Below the pieces are notes generated by a model. That model was not told where the DNA came from. It saw nothing but the letters and a program-made list of their open reading frames with translations, and ran no database searches. Shown in pieces: positions 38,227 through 48,273 of a DNA stretch of 64,000 nt. Location: contig NZ_JYKO02000001.1 of the NCBI RefSeq assembly GCF_000949385.2, positions 2,256,620-2,320,619 on the forward strand. The letters run 5' to 3'. Position numbers and translations under genes: made by a program. The number at the start of each line of letters is the position of its first letter. Position 1 is the first letter of the stretch. This DNA comes from Pseudomonas sp. LFM046. GTDB taxonomy: Bacteria > Pseudomonadota > Gammaproteobacteria > Pseudomonadales > Pseudomonadaceae.

Positions 38227-39582
38227 ATGAACATCGACCGCCCCCTATGGGCTGCGGGGACATTGCTGTCCCCGCAGCAATTCCAGCAGCAGGCGCGCTG
38301 GGAGGCATGGACCAACGAATGCCTTGCTCACCTCTCCCTGGTCCATCCCTGGGGAGTGCTGGCGGTAGCGTTCGATACGGACGCGCTGCGACTGGGAAAA
38401 CTGAAGGCATCACGGCTGCACGTGCGTATGCCCGACGGCACCCTGATCGACACGGACCGGGTCGACCGCCTGCCGCCGGCCCAGGAGCTGTCCCGCGTGC
38501 TGGCCGATGACGTCCGGAGCGCGAGCCTGCTGCTGGCTTTACCGCTGGAGCAGGGGAATGGCAACAACTGCATCCTCGACGGCGGCCAGGAGGACCGGCC
38601 CACCCGCTATCGCCAGGAATGGCGTGAGGTGCAGGACCTGTACGGCGATGAAAGCCAGTCGATCAGCGTGATGGAACACCAACTCACCCTGCGTCTGGCC
38701 AGTGACGACAATGGTGATTACCTGACCTGTCCGATCGCGCGTCTGACGCGCGGTGCGGAGGGCGGTTGGACGGTAGACCCTAGCTATGTGCCGCCGCTGC
38801 TGAGTTTCGCCGCCCATTCGGGCCTGCTGACACAGCTGGACAACCTGCTGACGCAGTTGTCTGCCAAGCGCCAGCGCCTTATGGGCATGCGTCGGGAAAG
38901 CAATCAGCGAATGGCCGACTTCGCCGTGGCTGACGTTTCGCTGTTCTGGCTGCTCAATGCGCTCAATACCTATCAGCCGATTCTGGCCGACCTTAAGGCT
39001 CATCCTGCACGCCATCCCGAACAGGTCTACGTGGAACTGGCAAAACTCGCCGGCAGCCTGTTGACCTTCTCGCTGGAGCACGACGTCGAGAAGATTCCGG
39101 CCTATCGGCACACGCATCTGGAGGCGGTATTCCCGCCACTGATGAGCACGATATCGACCTTGCTCGAAGCCAGCCTGCCGTCACGCGTCATCGCGCTGGT
39201 ACTGGAAGAGAATGGCGCCAACCGCTGGAAGGTCGAGCTCAACGACCCTCGCTTGCGCGAACCGGACGGCGCCGATTTCTACCTGTCCGTACGTTCGCGC
39301 TTGTCGGCGGCACAGCTGCAGAACCAACTCCCGCGTCTGTGTAAGGTCGGCACCCCGGATGATGTCGATCATCTGGTCAATGCGGCGCTCGATGGCATTC
39401 CGTTGCAGCCGCTCAGCCATGTTCCAGCCGCCATCCCGTTGCGCCTGGAGAACCAGTACTTCGCGCTGGATCTCGGCCATCCCAAAGGGCAGGCCATGCT
39501 GGCCGAAGGCGTCTGCGCTTTCTACGTCCCCTCCACGCTGATCGATGCGAAGCTGGAGCTGTTCGCGGTGCTGCGCACATGA
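38227..39582 (+). CDS. tssK: Type VI baseplate protein TssK
   Basis: A 451-residue TssK, which links the baseplate to the TssJLM membrane complex. MNIDRPLWAAGTLLSPQQFQQQARWE is the family opening, and the C-terminal YFALDLGHPKGQAML and LELFAVLR are also typical. TAGGAAACG precedes the ATG. Its stop overlaps the start of tssL (ATGA). Confidence 0.93.
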   Translation: MNIDRPLWAAGTLLSPQQFQQQARWEAWTNECLAHLSLVHPWGVLAVAFDTDALRLGKLKASRLHVRMPDGTLIDTDRVDRLPPAQELSRVLADDVRSASLLLALPLEQGNGNNCILDGGQEDRPTRYRQEWREVQDLYGDESQSISVMEHQLTLRLASDDNGDYLTCPIARLTRGAEGGWTVDPSYVPPLLSFAAHSGLLTQLDNLLTQLSAKRQRLMGMRRESNQRMADFAVADVSLFWLLNALNTYQPILADLKAHPARHPEQVYVELAKLAGSLLTFSLEHDVEKIPAYRHTHLEAVFPPLMSTISTLLEASLPSRVIALVLEENGANRWKVELNDPRLREPDGADFYLSVRSRLSAAQLQNQLPRLCKVGTPDDVDHLVNAALDGIPLQPLSHVPAAIPLRLENQYFALDLGHPKGQAMLAEGVCAFYVPSTLIDAKLELFAVLRT

Positions 39583-40259
39583 GCCTGAAAACCGAAGCGC
39601 AGACGCTGTCTGCTGTCGATGTCGACGCGCTGTTGCAGGACAGCTACCTGCTGGTCGTGGAGCTGCGTGGGGGCGCTACGGCAGGGAGTGGCAGAGACCT
39701 GTGGAAGCGTTGTTCGAACCAGGTCGAGGAAGTCCGGCAACGGCTCAAGGATGCCGGAATGAGCCAACGCAGCGTCGATCACATCAGCTACGCCCAATGT
39801 GCATTGCTGGATGAAACGGTGCTCGGCTTTGCCAAGGAAGAAGCCCATGCCGACTGGGCGGCTGAACCCTTGCAGGCGAAGTTCTTCAACCGCCACCAGG
39901 CGGGGGAATTCCTTTATGAGGACATGCATGAAGTCCTTCGCGAACCGGCACCGGACCTGCACGTCATGACAGCGTTCCAACGTGTTCTGATGTTGGGATT
40001 CAAGGGACGCTACAGCGATCTTCAACACCCTGAGCGCGAGCAACTCCTGCGTGTCTTGAGTACGCGGGTTGCGCCCCTGGTCACTCGCCATGCGCTGATC
40101 TCACGCGTCGGTCGCGTTGGCGGTTTCCGCGTGCGGCGCTGGCTGAGCTCCCCGTTCATGCAATGCCTCGTGGTCGCAGTGCTGCTCGTTGGCGCCTGGT
40201 GGGGACTGAACTATCTGCTGGGCGACGCGATTTCCTCGCTCCTGCCCGGTAGGGTGTGA
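39579..40259 (+). CDS. tssL: Type VI membrane protein TssL (DotU), short form
   Basis: A 226-residue DotU-type protein: a cytoplasmic helical domain (SYLLVVELRGG, DHISYAQCALLDETVL) and one C-terminal membrane helix (CLVVAVLLVGAWWGLNYLL). It has no peptidoglycan-binding extension; in this locus an OmpA-like domain is instead attached to the TssA-like protein. Overlaps tssK by 4 bases. Confidence 0.92.
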   Translation: MSLKTEAQTLSAVDVDALLQDSYLLVVELRGGATAGSGRDLWKRCSNQVEEVRQRLKDAGMSQRSVDHISYAQCALLDETVLGFAKEEAHADWAAEPLQAKFFNRHQAGEFLYEDMHEVLREPAPDLHVMTAFQRVLMLGFKGRYSDLQHPEREQLLRVLSTRVAPLVTRHALISRVGRVGGFRVRRWLSSPFMQCLVVAVLLVGAWWGLNYLLGDAISSLLPGRV

Positions 40260-40268
40260 GGAGGCCGA

Positions 40269-40808
40269 ATGACGTTGAAGCTGACGCGAGGCCTCTGGAT
40301 ATGGGCAGCCGTGCTTGCCTTGGCGCTGCTGCTCATCGTTCCGCTGACAGGTTGGCAACGCGCATGTGGTGCCCTGGCTATCGCGCTCGCTTTGTACCTG
40401 GCGTGGCGCCGGGCGGGGCGGCGAGCCGCCTGGCGACGCCAGGCTTTTTCGCTGGCCAATGATATGTCCCTCCCTCCAGCGACATACCGCCAGCCGGTAG
40501 TCCTGGTCTGTGGTGATGGCTTGCAGGGGCTGTTCGAGACGACAGGCGCCGACAAGGTCGCCCTGCGCATCACGTCGCAGGGCTGCTATCTGCGGGTGGC
40601 GAGCACCGAACATTTGCCGCGCATGGTCGAAAGCATCCTGGCGTATCGATCGCATTGGGGTGGTCAGCTCTGCGTTCTCTACATCATCAATCCGGGAGAA
40701 CACGCCGACGTCGCAGTGTTGGCCGGGCAGCTACGGGCATTCCGTCACCAATTGGTTGTTGCACGCCGGCATGGACCTGAGCCGCCTGCCCCTGTACCTG
40801 AATGCTGA
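40269..40808 (+). pseudogene. N-terminal remnant of a TssM/IcmF-like inner-membrane protein
   Basis: A 179-codon frame starts after a strong GAGGAGG site. It has two membrane segments (WIWAAVLALALLLIVPL and ACGALAIALALYLAW) followed by QPVVLVCGDGLQGLF and a region ending QLRAFRHQLVVARRHG. This looks like the start of a TssM-type or related T6SS protein. After about residue 168 it runs into out-of-frame tssF sequence and stops. The remainder of tssM, normally over 1000 codons, is absent. Identification as TssM is probable, not certain. Confidence 0.62.
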
Positions 40809-42024
40809 AGCACCGTTGGCGAGCGCGCTGCACCTGGCGCTGACCCGGCATGCGCAGGCCCTTTATGTGCGTCTGCCCGGCACGCCGGAGCGCATGGCGC
40901 TGGATGGCTATTTCGCCGCCAAGGGGTTCGCCGAGGACGATCGCTTGTGGCCCAAGGGCGACAGCGCCTTCAGTGGTTATCAGTTGTTGCTGGAGTACTT
41001 CAGCTTCCGCGAGAAGTTCATGTTCGTCACTTTGCACGGGCTGGAGCGGTTGAACGTCCCGGAAGGCACGTCCTGGTTCGAGCTGGAGGTGGTGCTGGCC
41101 GAAGCCTGGCCGCACGACTTCGAGCCGCGCACCGAGCACCTCCGCCTGCACGCCGTACCGGTGATCAATCTGTTTCCGCTGGAGGCCGATCCGCTGCGGC
41201 TGGCCCCCCTGCAAAGCGACTACCTGCTGCGTCCCATGCGCTTGCAGGACGGCCATACGGAGATCTATTCGGTGGACCGGGTCACCGCCTCGAAGAATGC
41301 CGAGCGCGAGGATTACGTCCCCTTCACCAGCTTCCGGCACAAGGGCGGCATGCTGCGGGACGACGCACCGGAGCGTTATTTCCATACCCGCGTCAAACGC
41401 GGCGCGAACGGCTTGCACGATACCTGGCTGATCCTCGGCGGCGAGGGGTTCGACACCGACCGCCTGCTGGCGGAGGAAAGCCTGTCCCTACGCCTGACCG
41501 GCACCAACGGCCAGTTGCCGCGCAAGGCGTTGCAGAGCACCTTGCTCGATACCCTGGTGCAATCGTCCCGGGCGGGCCTGCGGGTGCGCAACCTGTGCGC
41601 ACCGACGCTGCCGTGCTACCCGCCCAATCGCGACCGCTTCCACTGGCGGGTGCTCAGCCACCTGGGGTCGAACTTCCTCCCCATGCTGGATAACGCCGAG
41701 GTGCTGCGTGGCACCCTGGCGCTCTACGACTGGACCGGCAGCGAGCTGAACCGCCGGCGCCTGGAGGCCATAGTCGAGGTTCGCCATCACCTCATCCAGC
41801 GCTTCGAGAAGGGTTTTCTGCTGCGCGGGGTAGCCATCGAAGTCACGCTGGACGCCAACGGCTTTTCCGGTGAGGGCGACATCAGCCTGTTCGGTGAAAT
41901 GCTCAGCCGCTTCTTCGCGCTCTACGCCGATCTCCACCTGTTCAACCAGCTCACGCTGGTCCTTCAACCCACCGGTAAGTGCCTGCGATGGAACGAGAAC
42001 CACAGTCAGCGTATTCCCGGCTGA
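40771..42024 (+). pseudogene. tssF: 5'-truncated tssF
   Basis: From the ATG at 40771 the frame gives 417 residues matching the middle and end of TssF (FGEMLSRFFALYADLHLFNQL near the C-terminus). The usual ~170-residue N-terminus, which starts with a YYERELAYLR-type block, is missing. Upstream in the same frame is only shadow sequence of the preceding gene. No ribosome site precedes 40771. A full TssF is a core baseplate part, so this copy is unlikely to work. Confidence 0.8.
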
Positions 42025-43082
42025 AAGCCAGCGGACTGCTGCAAGCCCTGGAGGGGCGGGTGGCTGAAGCCAACCTGTACCGCTTCTGCCAACTGCTGGA
42101 GCAGGCGCTGCCGGGTCATCCGCCCCTGGGCAGTACCGCGCGCCTGGCGGACGACCCGGTGCGCTTCCGTCCGGACCCTGGAATGGCGTTCCCCGCAGGA
42201 GAGCTGAGGACGATTGAGACCGACGCCGAGCAACCGCTACGCCCGGCCACGGTGCGTACGCGCCTGCTGGGCCTGTATGGCGTGGATTCGCCCCTGCCGA
42301 CCACCTACGTGGACGACATCGCGCAGCGCCGCGAGGGGCATGAGGCCCTGGAGGCCTTCCTCGATATCTTCAATCACCGTGTATTCACCCAGCTGTATCG
42401 GATCTGGCGCAAGTATTCGTACCCGGCGACCTTTGAGGCGGGTGGGGCCGATGCGGCCTCCCAGTGCCTGCTGGGACTGATCGGGTTGGGCATTCCGGGT
42501 ACGGCCAAGCATGTCGCGACGCCCATCTCGCGCTTCCTCGCGCTGCTGGGTGTGATGCGTCTGCCCACCCGCAATGCCGAAGGCGTGTCGGCGCTGGTGA
42601 AGCTGCTGGCGCCGCATACGCAGGCGCGCGTTACACCGCACTGGCCACAGCGCATACCGCTGACGCAGCCGGCCAGTCTGTCGGCCAGCCGTCCGGTGAG
42701 TCTGTCCCAGGGAACACCCCTGGGAAGCGTTGGCCGCGATGCCAACAGTCAGTTGCTCCTGGTGTTGTTCACCGAAGATCCCGAGGAGGCGCTGGGCTGG
42801 TTGCCGGGCGCCCGGCTGCACGGCGATCTGCTGGCGCTGTTGCGCGTTTACCTCGGCTGGCGTTGCACGGCTCGGATGCAGCTGTCGCTGCCGAAGCACT
42901 GTCTGCCGCAACCGGTACTCGGGCGGGCGCCGGTACTGCTTGGCATGACCGGGGTGCTGGGGTTGGGCAGCAGTCGGCGAGCCGACGAGCAGGGCGCCGT
43001 CACGATCGAACTGGGCCGTTACCAGGGCCTGCGGAATAATCCCAAGGAAAGAGAGACACAGCATGTCGCGTACCGTTTTTAA
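41988..43082 (+). CDS. tssG: Type VI baseplate protein TssG
   Basis: A 364-residue TssG. The opening NLYRFCQLLEQALPG and the later DIFNHRVFTQLYRIWRKY are family features, and the length is full. I use the ATG at 41988; a GTG lies three codons earlier. It overlaps tssF at the start and tssJ at the end by about 20-40 bases, showing tight coupling. Confidence 0.9.
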   Translation: MEREPQSAYSRLKASGLLQALEGRVAEANLYRFCQLLEQALPGHPPLGSTARLADDPVRFRPDPGMAFPAGELRTIETDAEQPLRPATVRTRLLGLYGVDSPLPTTYVDDIAQRREGHEALEAFLDIFNHRVFTQLYRIWRKYSYPATFEAGGADAASQCLLGLIGLGIPGTAKHVATPISRFLALLGVMRLPTRNAEGVSALVKLLAPHTQARVTPHWPQRIPLTQPASLSASRPVSLSQGTPLGSVGRDANSQLLLVLFTEDPEEALGWLPGARLHGDLLALLRVYLGWRCTARMQLSLPKHCLPQPVLGRAPVLLGMTGVLGLGSSRRADEQGAVTIELGRYQGLRNNPKERETQHVAYRF

Positions 43083-43599
43083 GTTATTGCTGCTGGCCAT
43101 GCTGGGGACGCTGGTTGGCGGCTGTGGCCTGTACCAGAGTGTGGAGGACACGTCGGCGTCCATCGCCAGGTCGATTTTCTACAAGCAGGTGATGACCCTG
43201 CATCTGGATTTCAGTGGCCGTGCGGCGATCAACACCGACAGCCAGGACATGTCCGCACTTGCCGTGCCGACCCTGGTGCGCGTCTATCAATTGCGCGATG
43301 GCAAGGCCTTCGGGAAGGCCTCCTACGACCGCCTGCTGAGTGACAGCAACACCCTGTTGGGCGCCGACCTGCTGGACGAACGGGCCGTGGTGGTGAGGCC
43401 CGGCGAAGGCGCGCAGCTGAGTGTGCCGATGGACCAGGCTGCGCAGGTCGTCGTGGTGATGGCGTTGTTTCGCCAGCCGGATAGGGCGAAGGACAGCTGG
43501 CGGCTGGTGCTGGCGCGGGATGACCTGGACCCGGATCGCCCGCGGGTGGTGGAGCTCGCCGACAACCGCCTGACCCTGCGCCCGATGCCCAGGGAGTGA
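43063..43599 (+). CDS. tssJ: Type VI outer-membrane lipoprotein TssJ
   Basis: A 178-residue lipoprotein with signal LLLLAMLGTLVGGC (lipobox GGC, Cys21) and the TssJ transthyretin-like fold, with VPTLVRVYQLRDGKAFGKASYDRLL. It would anchor the secretion complex to the outer membrane through TssM, which is missing here. Confidence 0.9.
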   Translation: MSRTVFKLLLLAMLGTLVGGCGLYQSVEDTSASIARSIFYKQVMTLHLDFSGRAAINTDSQDMSALAVPTLVRVYQLRDGKAFGKASYDRLLSDSNTLLGADLLDERAVVVRPGEGAQLSVPMDQAAQVVVVMALFRQPDRAKDSWRLVLARDDLDPDRPRVVELADNRLTLRPMPRE

Positions 43600-43602
43600 C
43601 CG

Positions 43603-44040
43603 ATGGCCGAGCACAATCCATCGCTCTACGAAATGCTCCTGCAGAACTTCAGCGGGGAGCTGGAGTTGCACCAGGTGCGGGAAGAGGACCAGGCCATCCT
43701 GTCGGTGCTCGATAACGTCCAGCGCATTCTCAACAGCCGGGCCGGCGCGCTCAGCCATCTGCCGGACTACGGCCTGCCTGACATGAGCCAGATTCTCCAG
43801 GGGCTGCCCGCCGCCGCGCACGGGTTGATGAGCACGATGAGCAACACCCTGCTGAGGTACGAGCCGCGTCTGGCGGCGTTGCGTATTCAGCTACAGCCGC
43901 AGTCCCAGCCGGGGCACCTGGAATACAGCCTCGACATGCGCCTGAAGAGCGGAGAGCAAACGACGTTCGGCGCCACCCTCGCGCCGGAGGGCAAGGTACT
44001 GGTGCGTCACCTCAAACGGCAGCATTACCTGTCGCGGTAG
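43603..44040 (+). CDS. tssE: Type VI baseplate protein TssE (gp25-like)
   Basis: A 145-residue protein with the gp25 motif NVQRILNSRAGALSHLPDYGLPDM. It begins 3 bases after the tssJ stop. Intact by length. Confidence 0.92.
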   Translation: MAEHNPSLYEMLLQNFSGELELHQVREEDQAILSVLDNVQRILNSRAGALSHLPDYGLPDMSQILQGLPAAAHGLMSTMSNTLLRYEPRLAALRIQLQPQSQPGHLEYSLDMRLKSGEQTTFGATLAPEGKVLVRHLKRQHYLSR

Positions 44041-44071
44041 ACCCTTGTGAATGCCAAAGGAAATGAGCGTC

Positions 44072-45253
44072 ATGAGTGAACTCGGAATACATACAGCCGG
44101 TGATCCGCGCGGACGCAGCGAGTTCGCCGCGCTGTGCGAGGAGCTGTCGAAACTGAATCATCCCGCCCGCCCGGACGTCGACTGGTACAAGGTCGAGCAG
44201 TGGTGCCGGGAACTGTTGCGGGAGAGCGGTGGTGACCTGCAGACGGCTGCTTTCTTCGCGCTGGCGCTCAGCCATCGGCGTGGTCTCTCGGGCATGGCCG
44301 ATGGCATGGCGCTGCTGGCGCAATTGCTGGCCAGCGGATGGGATCGCTTATGGCCTCTGAGACTCCAGGAGCGCACGGACATTCTTGCCTGGCTGTTCAC
44401 GCAGTTGCAGCCGCTGCTGCGAGGACTGGAGGTCGGCGAGAGAGAGTTGCCGGCGGCCCGTCGTCTGGATGCGGAGCTGGCGGGGGTGGAGGAGAGTCTT
44501 GGCCAGCATCTGCAACCGCCGCCCGTGCCGCTGCGGGCGTTGCGCCAGCAGGTAGAAAAACTTGCCATACGCCTGGAACGTGGCGTCGCGACGATTTCCC
44601 AGGCAGGCCGCGTGATTGTGCGCGTGCCGTTCGGCGACGCCGCCCCGGCCGTCAATCAGGTGCTTGCGACCAGCGCCGATCCAACGGCGCCCACTGTCGT
44701 CGAGCTGGAAATCGCCATGGTCTCGGCCCCTGCGCCCGCAACGGGACGCCGTGGGCGGCGTGTCCTCCTCTGGCTGTTGGCGGGTTCCGTCGCTGTGATG
44801 CTGTTGAGTGCGCTGTGGTGGTGGGGCTGGCTGCCAGAATGGGTGGGGACACCCGAATCCGCTCAGGTTGGCGTTCCCGGGCCGGTACGCCTGGACAACC
44901 AATTGCTGTTCGCTTCCGGCAGCGCCGAGTTGAAGTCGGAGTCGACCAAGATGCTGATCAAGGCCCTGGCTACGGTCAAGGCGCAGCCCGGATGGGTGAT
45001 TGTCATTGCCGGGCACAGCGATGCCACGGGCGACACCCAGCAGAACCTGGAGTTGTCGCGCAGCCGTGCCGAGGCGGTTCGCGATTGGATGCAAAGCATG
45101 GGTGACGTCCCCGACGACTGCTTCGCCGTGCGGGGCTACGGATCGAGCCAGCCGATTGCCGATAACGAAACCGAAGCAGGCCGCGCCGCCAACCGGCGTG
45201 TCGACATCAGCCTGAGACCAGAGAAGGGCGCTTGCCAGGCAAGTATGCCCTGA
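44072..45253 (+). CDS. TssA-like (ImpA_N) protein fused to an OmpA peptidoglycan-binding domain
   Basis: A 393-residue fusion. Residues ~1-190 are an ImpA_N domain (VDWYKVEQWCRELLRESGGDLQTAAFFALALSHRRG). A single membrane helix follows (VLLWLLAGSVAVMLLSALWWWGW), then an OmpA C-terminal domain with LLFASGSAELK, IAGHSDATGD and RAANRRVDISL. It would tie the cytoplasmic TssA-like part to the cell wall, a job done in other systems by TssL or TagL. Start chosen at 44072, where AGGA is well spaced; two earlier ATGs exist. Last gene of the locus. Confidence 0.85.
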   Translation: MSELGIHTAGDPRGRSEFAALCEELSKLNHPARPDVDWYKVEQWCRELLRESGGDLQTAAFFALALSHRRGLSGMADGMALLAQLLASGWDRLWPLRLQERTDILAWLFTQLQPLLRGLEVGERELPAARRLDAELAGVEESLGQHLQPPPVPLRALRQQVEKLAIRLERGVATISQAGRVIVRVPFGDAAPAVNQVLATSADPTAPTVVELEIAMVSAPAPATGRRGRRVLLWLLAGSVAVMLLSALWWWGWLPEWVGTPESAQVGVPGPVRLDNQLLFASGSAELKSESTKMLIKALATVKAQPGWVIVIAGHSDATGDTQQNLELSRSRAEAVRDWMQSMGDVPDDCFAVRGYGSSQPIADNETEAGRAANRRVDISLRPEKGACQASMP

Positions 45254-45296
45254 GGAGAACGGCGCCTCTGCGAAACCTATCGAGCCCGACTGCATG

Positions 45297-45424
45297 GGTT
45301 TCGCTTCGCTCGCGGAACGCCGCCCGACCCATCCTACGAGCTGCTTTTTTGTGGGGGCGAATTCATTCGCCAAGCAGACGGAACGGCTGCCTTTCGGTCA
45401 TATCGCGAATGAATCAGCTCCCAT
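45297..45424. repeat. Composite intergenic repeats between the T6SS locus and polB
   Basis: A GGTTTCGCTTCGCTCGCGGAAC...ACCCATCCTACG element, the type also seen at 1-26 and 48601-48692, is followed by a GTGGGGGCGAATTCATTCGCC element and a degraded second half (GCGAATGAATCAGCTCCC). No gene is visible. Confidence 0.55.
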
Positions 45425-45454
45425 AATTAGTGCGGGAATCGCTTGCGATCCGTT

Positions 45455-47818
45455 TTAGAACAACACCATCTGCCGATCGATCAGCGAAACGAAATCATCC
45501 CCCACGAAAGGCAGGATGGCGTCCGCCACTGGCTGTAGCTGGCGGGTCAGGTAGTGGTCGTAGTCGATGGCGGAGCAGCGGGTTTCCAACGGTTCGGGGC
45601 CGTTGACGGTGATCAGGTAGCTGATCCAGCCGCCGTTCTGGTATTGGCGTGGGCGGCCCTGTCGGTCGTTGAACTCGTCGGCGATGCGTGCGGCGCGGAC
45701 GTGGGGCGGGACGTTGCGGGTGTAGTCGTCCAACTGGCGGCGCAGGCGCTTGCGGTAGACCAGCAAGTCGTCCAGTTCGCCGGAGAGGGTGCGGGCCACG
45801 TAGTCGCGGACATAGTCTTGGTAGGGCTGGCGCATGAAGATGCGCTGGTAGAGTTCCTGCTGGAACTGCTGGGCCAACGGCGACCAGTCGGTGCGTACCG
45901 TTTCCAGGCCCTTGAAGACCATCTCCTGGCTACCGTCCGCGCGGGCCACCAGGCCGGCATAGCGCTTCTTGCTGCCTTCCTCGGCGCCGCGGATGGTGGG
46001 CATCAGGAAGCGCTGGTAGTGGGTTTCGAACTGCAGTTCCAGGGCGCTTTCCAGGCCGTATTCCTGCATCAGGTGTTCGCGCCACCACTGGTTGACCACC
46101 AGCACCAGACTGCGGCCGATGCGCGCGGCTTCTTCTTCCCCGTGGGGACGCTTGAGCCAGACGAAGGTGGAGTCGGTGTCGCCGTAGATCACGCTGTAGC
46201 CCTGGGCTTCGATCAGCTCGCGGGTACGGCGCATGATCTCGTGGCCGCGCATGGTGATGGAGGAGGCCAGGCGCGGGTCGAAGAAGCGGCAGCCGCTGGA
46301 ACCGAGCACCCCGTAGAAGGCATTCATGATGATCTTCAGCGCCTGGGACAGGGCCTTGTTGCCCTCGCGCTTGGCCGCCTCGCGGCCCTGCCAGACACGC
46401 TCCACGATCGACGGCAGGCTATGCCGGGTGCGCGAGAAGCGCGCGCCACGAAAGCCCGGTACCGAGTGTTCGTCGTCCGGCTGGCGCAGGCCTTCGATCA
46501 GCCCCACCGGATCGATCAGGAAGCTGCGGATGATCGACGGGTAGAGGCTCTTGTAGTCCAGCACCAGCACCGACTCGTAGAGGCCGGGGCGCGAGTCCAT
46601 GACGAAGCCGCCGGGGCTGGCCTCGGGAACCTTCTCGCCGAGGTTGGGGGCAACGAAGCCCTGGCGGTGCATCAGCGGCATGTAGAGGTGGGTGAAGGCC
46701 GCCACCGAGCCGCCGCTGCGGTCGGTGGGCAGGCCGGTGACGGTGGCGCGTTCGAGGAGGAAGTCGAGCAGACCGGTCTTGTCGAAGATGCGCGTGACCA
46801 GCTCGCAGTCCTTGAGGTTGTAGCGCGCCAGGGCGGGCTTGTCCTCGGCGAACATGCGGTTGATCTCGTCCATGCGCTGGTAGGGCGTGTCGATCGCTTT
46901 GCCTTCGCCGAGCAGCGTCTGGGCGACGTTCTCCAGGCTCAAGGACGGAAAGCTCCAGGTGGCCGAGCGCAGGGCTTCGATGCCATCGATGATCAGCCGC
47001 CCGGCGGCCTCGGCGAAGTAGTGGTTGTTGCCGCTGCCATGTTCGCGCCAGCCCATGGGGTCGCCGCCCCGGCCCAGGCGCAGCGGCACCTTCAGCTTCT
47101 CGGCATGGGCCTGGAGCATGCGCAGGTCGAACTGCACCAGGTTCCAGCCGATGATGGCGTCCGGGTCGTGCTCGGCCAGCCACTCATTGAGCGCTTCCAG
47201 CAGTTCGGCGCGGCTGTCGCGGTAATCGAGCTGGAAGTCCAGCTCGCCGGCATCACCATTGGCCGGGCCGAGCATGTACACCTGGCGCTGGCCACAACCT
47301 TCCAGGGCGATGGAGTAGAGCTCGCCGCGCTCGGTGGTTTCGATGTCCAGGGACACCAGTTTCAGGCGTGGGCGGTAGTCGGTGTCGGGCTTGAGCTGGG
47401 CGTCCAGCAGCAGGCCGCGGGCGTCCGGGGTGCCGCCGAAGAGGACCGGCGCGGTGATGAAGCGCTCCATCAGGTAGCGCTCCGGCGGACGGATGTCGGC
47501 CTCGTAGACGTCCACGCCAGCCTTGCGCAGGGCCTTGTCCAGGCGCATCAGCTGCCGATGGTGCTTGCAGTACAGGCCCAGCACTGGACGGTGCTGGAAG
47601 TCACAGAGGGTGAGGGGGCGGAGCTCGACGTCCTTCTCGCCGCGCAGCAGCGTCTCGGCGCGCTCGCGGTGTTCAGCGGGAACAAAGGCCACCGAGGTCT
47701 GCACGGGCAGCCGAACCTGGCGTGGGCCTGCGTCGGTGGCCAGCCAGAATTCGACCTCCGTCCCTTCGGGTGTGTCCTGCCAATGCCGGGTCAGGACGAA
47801 CCCCTGCTGTAACTCCAC
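45455..47818 (-). CDS. polB: DNA polymerase II (family B)
   Basis: A 787-residue family B polymerase. Exonuclease motif I is SLDIETT. Motif A is DYKSLYPSI, motif B lies in the [13 protein letters not shown] stretch and motif C is YGDTDST, so all catalytic acids are present. I use the GTG at 47818, with GAGG eight bases before it and [12 protein letters not shown] following, rather than the ATG nine codons upstream. It acts in replication restart and translesion repair. I did not find a convincing LexA box upstream. Confidence 0.94.
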   Translation of the reverse strand: MELQQGFVLTRHWQDTPEGTEVEFWLATDAGPRQVRLPVQTSVAFVPAEHRERAETLLRGEKDVELRPLTLCDFQHRPVLGLYCKHHRQLMRLDKALRKAGVDVYEADIRPPERYLMERFITAPVLFGGTPDARGLLLDAQLKPDTDYRPRLKLVSLDIETTERGELYSIALEGCGQRQVYMLGPANGDAGELDFQLDYRDSRAELLEALNEWLAEHDPDAIIGWNLVQFDLRMLQAHAEKLKVPLRLGRGGDPMGWREHGSGNNHYFAEAAGRLIIDGIEALRSATWSFPSLSLENVAQTLLGEGKAIDTPYQRMDEINRMFAEDKPALARYNLKDCELVTRIFDKTGLLDFLLERATVTGLPTDRSGGSVAAFTHLYMPLMHRQGFVAPNLGEKVPEASPGGFVMDSRPGLYESVLVLDYKSLYPSIIRSFLIDPVGLIEGLRQPDDEHSVPGFRGARFSRTRHSLPSIVERVWQGREAAKREGNKALSQALKIIMNAFYGVLGSSGCRFFDPRLASSITMRGHEIMRRTRELIEAQGYSVIYGDTDSTFVWLKRPHGEEEAARIGRSLVLVVNQWWREHLMQEYGLESALELQFETHYQRFLMPTIRGAEEGSKKRYAGLVARADGSQEMVFKGLETVRTDWSPLAQQFQQELYQRIFMRQPYQDYVRDYVARTLSGELDDLLVYRKRLRRQLDDYTRNVPPHVRAARIADEFNDRQGRPRQYQNGGWISYLITVNGPEPLETRCSAIDYDHYLTRQLQPVADAILPFVGDDFVSLIDRQMVLF

Positions 47819-48042
47819 CGCTGTAACCTCGGAACCTTTTTTCACTGCGGGATTCTACTCGTCATCGACCCGCCGCGCGCGTCGGGAAGAGTGCCGCTCA
47901 TACTGTCTGTTGACATTAATAACATTGGCTAAGCCATTGAATTGACAGCATACATCCTGTCTGAGCAACCCTATTTTTCCTGGCCAGAAAGGGGGCTTTT
48001 CTTTATCCTCCGCGGCCATTTTCACCCGTCCGGGAGACGACC

Positions 48043-48273
48043 ATGCTGGACAACACCCTCGTACAACTCGAAGAGCTCGTCAGCGAACTGCTGCAACAGA
48101 ACCAGGCGATCGCCGATGACAACGCCCGGATCCGTGCCGAGCTGCGCAAGGCCCGCGAAGACAACGACAGCCTGCAACTGGCGATGATGGAACAGGAAGA
48201 GAAGAACAACGCCACCGCCGAGCGCCTGCAGGCCCTGGTCCGCCGCGTCAGCGACAGCCGCGCTAGCGCATGA
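48043..48273 (+). CDS. ZapB-like coiled-coil protein (TIGR02449 type)
   Basis: A 76-residue protein that is almost entirely coiled coil, opening LDNTLVQLEELVSELLQQNQAI. GGGAGACGACC precedes the ATG. Its stop overlaps the ATG of the ZapA-like gene (ATGA), so the two are coupled. Proteins of this type are cell-division accessories. Confidence 0.85.
   Translation: MLDNTLVQLEELVSELLQQNQAIADDNARIRAELRKAREDNDSLQLAMMEQEEKNNATAERLQALVRRVSDSRASA

Noticed and set aside
45554-47812. A 752-codon plus-strand frame opposite polB
   Set aside because: The minus strand encodes all DNA polymerase II motifs; the antisense frame is Val/Gly/Ala-rich shadow sequence.
47819-48042. A LexA (SOS) box for polB
   Set aside because: I looked for CTG-N10-CAG. 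Only reversed or mismatched pieces such as CAGCATACATCCTG occur, which do not fit.
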